Assembly: GCA_002360555.1 (NCBI GenBank) | Contig: DEQS01000079.1 | Span: forward strand, 1 to 7,752 | Direction of reading: 5' to 3' | From: Chloracidobacterium sp. UBA3360 | GTDB taxonomy: Bacteria > Acidobacteriota > Blastocatellia > Pyrinomonadales > Pyrinomonadaceae | DNA: 7,752 bases | Part shown: one piece after another, positions 5,621 to 7,752 of the stretch | Layout: each line of letters opens with the position of its first letter | How positions within the stretch are numbered: the first letter of the stretch is position 1 | Notes under the pieces: model-generated | Database searches by the model: none | Told to the model about the DNA's origin: nothing | Seen by the model: only the letters and a program-made list of their open reading frames with translations | Program-made: the position numbers and the translations under genes

Positions 5621-6659
5621 TCCATCTATCCCAACAAGCCTTTGCGATCTTTGCGATCACCGCCTCGCGAGTTTTCTCGTCGGCGGGTGAATCGGAAACA
5701 AAAACGGCGATGGCAAGGTTCTTTCCGTTCGGCAACGAAATAATTCCGATGTCGTTGGTTGCTCCTGTAATTCCGTTCTGGGTACCGCCTGTCCCTGTCT
5801 TGTGAGCGACAACCGTATTTGGAGGCAGAAGCCCTTTCAATCTCTTTTCCCCGGGAACCGACGCAGCCATTTGACGCATAAGAATTCGAATGACGACGGG
5901 CTCCGGGTAGGAAACTTCAGGAATAGGACAGTTACAGGCGACGCCAGGCACTGGTCGCTCGGGCGTGGGTGTCGCAAGAAGCGATTGTCTATCCACCTCA
6001 TAAAGCCGACGGAGAAGGTCTGCCGATGCCATCGGCGTTGACCAGTTCTCATACTGGGTCTGCCAGTCTTTCCCGATCTCTTTTTCAGTATTTACGACCT
6101 TCATATCGCGGATGCCGATCTGCGTGAGGTATGACTGTATCTCGCCCGCACCGCCGGCGACCCGCATCAGAACATCGCTGGCGGTGCCGTCGGATTCGAC
6201 GAGGGCCAATCTGATCAGTTCGCGAATGGTATATTCCCCGCCGTTCGGGCTTTTGTCACGCAGCGGCGAACGCATCCCTTCGCGGACCATGTCTGACTTT
6301 GTGACGCCAATGACCTCGTCGAGATCGAGTTTGCCAAGCCGCACCTGCTCCATCACCGCCATCGCGATCGGCAGTTTATAGACGCTCTGCATCGGATAAT
6401 GCCCGTCAGCATTAAGAAACGCCGCCTCGCCTGTCTCAAGCACGACCGCAGCAACCCCGACCTTACCCTTCGCCGCCGCCGCGATATCCGCGATCTGCTT
6501 TTCAAGCTCAGCGTCCTGCTTGTATTCCATCTTCGGCACGGGAGTCGCCGACGGCGGCGGCTCAGGCGTTGGGAAACCGTCCGGTATCTCCGGCATCTTG
6601 ACGCAGCCAAAGGTCATGCCTACTGCGAGCATTAGTACCAATATTGGGATTTTTTGCAT
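5610..6659 (-). CDS. bla: Class A beta-lactamase, PER/VEB-like (subclass A2), probable lipoprotein
   Basis: This 349-residue protein should hydrolyse beta-lactams by the serine acyl-enzyme route in the periplasm. Active-site motifs are S92-V-Y-K95 (Ambler S70xxK), S156-D-G158 (S130-D-N), E192 (E166) and K287-T-G (K234-T-G). The segments KDWQTQYENWSTP (197-209), VVAHKTGTGG (283-292) and ATNDIGIISLPNG (300-312) closely resemble PER-type enzymes. Residues 1-19 form a signal ending MTFGC; Cys19 followed by a Pro-rich linker (22-43) suggests lipidation, though the lipobox is imperfect. Oddities are Gly in place of N132, Gly at position 170, and a Pro/Cys-rich insertion (about 229-254). The ATG at 6659 is preferred, with AAGG 5 bases upstream; GTG starts at 6695 and 6692 overlap the preceding gene and lack a ribosome site. 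The gene lies 29 bases after the two-domain exported protein. Spectrum and actual activity are unknown. Confidence 0.9.
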   Translation of the reverse strand: MQKIPILVLMLAVGMTFGCVKMPEIPDGFPTPEPPPSATPVPKMEYKQDAELEKQIADIAAAAKGKVGVAAVVLETGEAAFLNADGHYPMQSVYKLPIAMAVMEQVRLGKLDLDEVIGVTKSDMVREGMRSPLRDKSPNGGEYTIRELIRLALVESDGTASDVLMRVAGGAGEIQSYLTQIGIRDMKVVNTEKEIGKDWQTQYENWSTPMASADLLRRLYEVDRQSLLATPTPERPVPGVACNCPIPEVSYPEPVVIRILMRQMAASVPGEKRLKGLLPPNTVVAHKTGTGGTQNGITGATNDIGIISLPNGKNLAIAVFVSDSPADEKTREAVIAKIAKACWDRWNKN

Positions 6660-6688
6660 CGCGGCCTTAAAAAGTATTTTGTTATCGC

Positions 6689-7414
6689 TCACCACGATGG
6701 CTTTTGGGTTTGCGTCACGTAAGCATCACCATCGATCACGATCATTGGGTCGCCCGTTTTGGGGTGGTTGCGGAGTTCGATCGGATAGACGATCTTTCCG
6801 TTGGTTTTTGAATAAGCGGTGATGGTATTTCGCGTCGCCGTCCAGCGGCCTGAGTCGTAGGATTGGGACGAGCTGCCGCCCTCACCTCCGGCCTGAGAAT
6901 AGTCGCTCGAGTACTCATAAGTGCCGTTCGCATACAGCGTAAAACAGCGTCGCGAATGATATGAGTTTGTGCTATTTAGGTTTGCCTGATAGCACCATTG
7001 GCCGACAAACGCCGCTATGACTGAGCCTTCGCCGCCGCCGGAGTTACCCATCCCGCCCGACGTCGTTCCACCGGTAGCATTTCCTTTTAACCGCGTATAA
7101 ACAACCTCGCTGCCGTCAACCTGTACGACCAGCGTATCGCCGTCAAGCTCGAACGGAAACGCCATCACGCCCTCGTCATTGGCGACGGTTATCACTGAGT
7201 TTTTGACCTTATAGACAAACTCGTCGTCATTGATCTTGACCGTGCCATTCGCCCGTATTTCGATCACAGCAACATCACTTTTCCAACGTCCCACAAGCGG
7301 ATTTTTCGCCGCCGTGCCGGGCTGTGCATTAGCACTGACAACCATCGAAAAAAGGGCTGCAGAAACAAGAGCAACAACCGGGAAAGCACTCCGGACGCGT
7401 TGAAAAGATCTCAT
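6689..7414 (-). CDS. Exported two-domain beta-rich protein of unknown function
   Basis: This 241-residue protein has a signal peptide ending SANA-QP (cleavage about 30/31). Two related-looking domains follow. The first is 38-109, starting NPLVGRWKSD with RANGTVKIN and ending EVVYTRL. The second is about 135-234, starting FVGQWCYQ with LYANGTYEYSS. A Gly/Ser/Thr-rich linker (111-131) joins them. The shared pattern G-[RQ]-W followed by ANGT resembles small lipocalin-like or DUF5640-like beta-barrel modules. Domain 2 has two Cys (141 and 157) that could form a disulfide. No catalytic motif is seen. AAAGGAG (7421-7427) gives a strong ribosome site 6 bases before the ATG. The 29-base spacing to the beta-lactamase suggests co-transcription but does not prove a shared function. 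Confidence 0.85.
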   Translation of the reverse strand: MRSFQRVRSAFPVVALVSAALFSMVVSANAQPGTAAKNPLVGRWKSDVAVIEIRANGTVKINDDEFVYKVKNSVITVANDEGVMAFPFELDGDTLVVQVDGSEVVYTRLKGNATGGTTSGGMGNSGGGEGSVIAAFVGQWCYQANLNSTNSYHSRRCFTLYANGTYEYSSDYSQAGGEGGSSSQSYDSGRWTATRNTITAYSKTNGKIVYPIELRNHPKTGDPMIVIDGDAYVTQTQKPSW

Positions 7415-7497
7415 GATTTTCTCCTTTAGATTAGAGGCAAAATGTAACGGATTTGCAGGAATAATAGCAGAAGTCCGGAGGGTTGTATAGCAGTATA

Positions 7498-7752
7498 TTA
7501 GCCCAAGAGCGTGCCTTCGATGCCACAGGGAATTGCATAAACGCTATTGTTCGTCGCAACGACCATGTCGCCTTTGCGGGTGAAACATAGGCCGACGACG
7601 CTGTTGCCGGCGACGAGGTGTTCGGCGGTCTGGCCGTCGGGGGATATTTTGACGATGCCGTGGCGGCCTTGGTAACAGGCGGCGATGTAGAGGTTGCCGG
7701 CTTTGTCGAACGCGAGGCCCTGTGGACGACCAAGCCCGCGAAAAAATGCCTC
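7498..7752 (-). CDS. SMP-30/gluconolactonase-like beta-propeller, C-terminal part only
   Basis: Only the last 84 codons and the TAA stop are in the window; the 5' part lies beyond the right edge. The visible sequence shows propeller blades: GRPQGLAFDKAGNLYIAA, then GIVKISPDGQ, VVGLCFTRKGDMVVATNN and SVYAIPCGIEGTLLG at the end. The repeated GLAFD-x-x-GNLYIA pattern is typical of NHL and SMP-30/gluconolactonase-type six-bladed propellers. Whether it is an enzyme (lactonase) or a binding protein cannot be told, because metal-binding residues mostly lie upstream. It reads towards the two-domain exported protein with an 83-base gap in which I see no clear hairpin or promoter, so linkage in one transcript is possible. 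Confidence 0.8.
   Translation of the reverse strand, partial: EAFFRGLGRPQGLAFDKAGNLYIAACYQGRHGIVKISPDGQTAEHLVAGNSVVGLCFTRKGDMVVATNNSVYAIPCGIEGTLLG

Noticed and set aside
6660..6695. GTG starts for the beta-lactamase overlapping the preceding gene
   Set aside because: They have no ribosome binding site and would put 11-12 polar residues before the signal peptide; the ATG at 6659 has AAGG at good spacing.
4903..6695. Cytochrome and beta-lactamase considered as one functional operon
   Set aside because: A 116-base gap with a repeat, a promoter-like sequence and its own strong ribosome site lies between them, and the functions are unrelated.
7431..7733. Minus-strand open frame of 100 codons at the right edge
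   Set aside because: It is a different frame of the SMP-30-like coding sequence; the other frame gives clear propeller blades, while this one is Ser/Thr/Pro-rich low-complexity sequence.

Overview
The window looks like ordinary chromosome from a free-living, Gram-negative-type bacterium. Most products carry Sec signal peptides, and one is a probable periplasmic multiheme cytochrome. The combination of an EF-G paralogue, a DUF2911 protein, an SMP-30-like propeller, a PER/VEB-like class A beta-lactamase and palindromic 'ACGAAT' intergenic repeats resembles Acidobacteriota (Blastocatellia type). That placement is an inference from general resemblance, not a marker-gene result. No tRNA, rRNA, CRISPR array, transposase or phage gene is visible.

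Layout. Positions 1-753 (minus) hold the N-terminal part of an exported TPR protein that runs off the left edge. A 254-base divergent intergenic region follows, with two facing arrays of 7-base repeats. On the plus strand come an EF-G-like GTPase (1008-3113), a 27-bp inverted repeat, a small exported protein of unknown function (3247-3747) and an exported DUF2911 protein with a helical, TPR-like tail (3849-4823). These meet a minus-strand group head-on at a hairpin (4839-4882). Reading right to left, that group is the end of an SMP-30/gluconolactonase-like propeller (7498-7752, cut by the window edge), a two-domain exported protein (6689-7414), a class A beta-lactamase (5610-6659) and a tetraheme cytochrome (4903-5493). 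The two-domain protein and the beta-lactamase are 29 bases apart and may be co-transcribed. The cytochrome has its own likely promoter and an exceptionally strong ribosome binding site. There is no gene-free stretch longer than 300 bases.

How the genes relate: I see no single pathway. Apart from the cytosolic GTPase, the products are mostly predicted to act in the cell envelope. The most notable signals are (i) short intergenic repeats just after stop codons, one of which supplies the stop codon of two neighbouring genes in different frames; (ii) a beta-lactamase with glycine at two positions that are usually Asn, plus a Cys/Pro-rich insertion; and (iii) a CRP/FNR-like palindrome centred at about -41.5 from the inferred cytochrome start. 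I did not find convincing evidence for a new multi-gene system.
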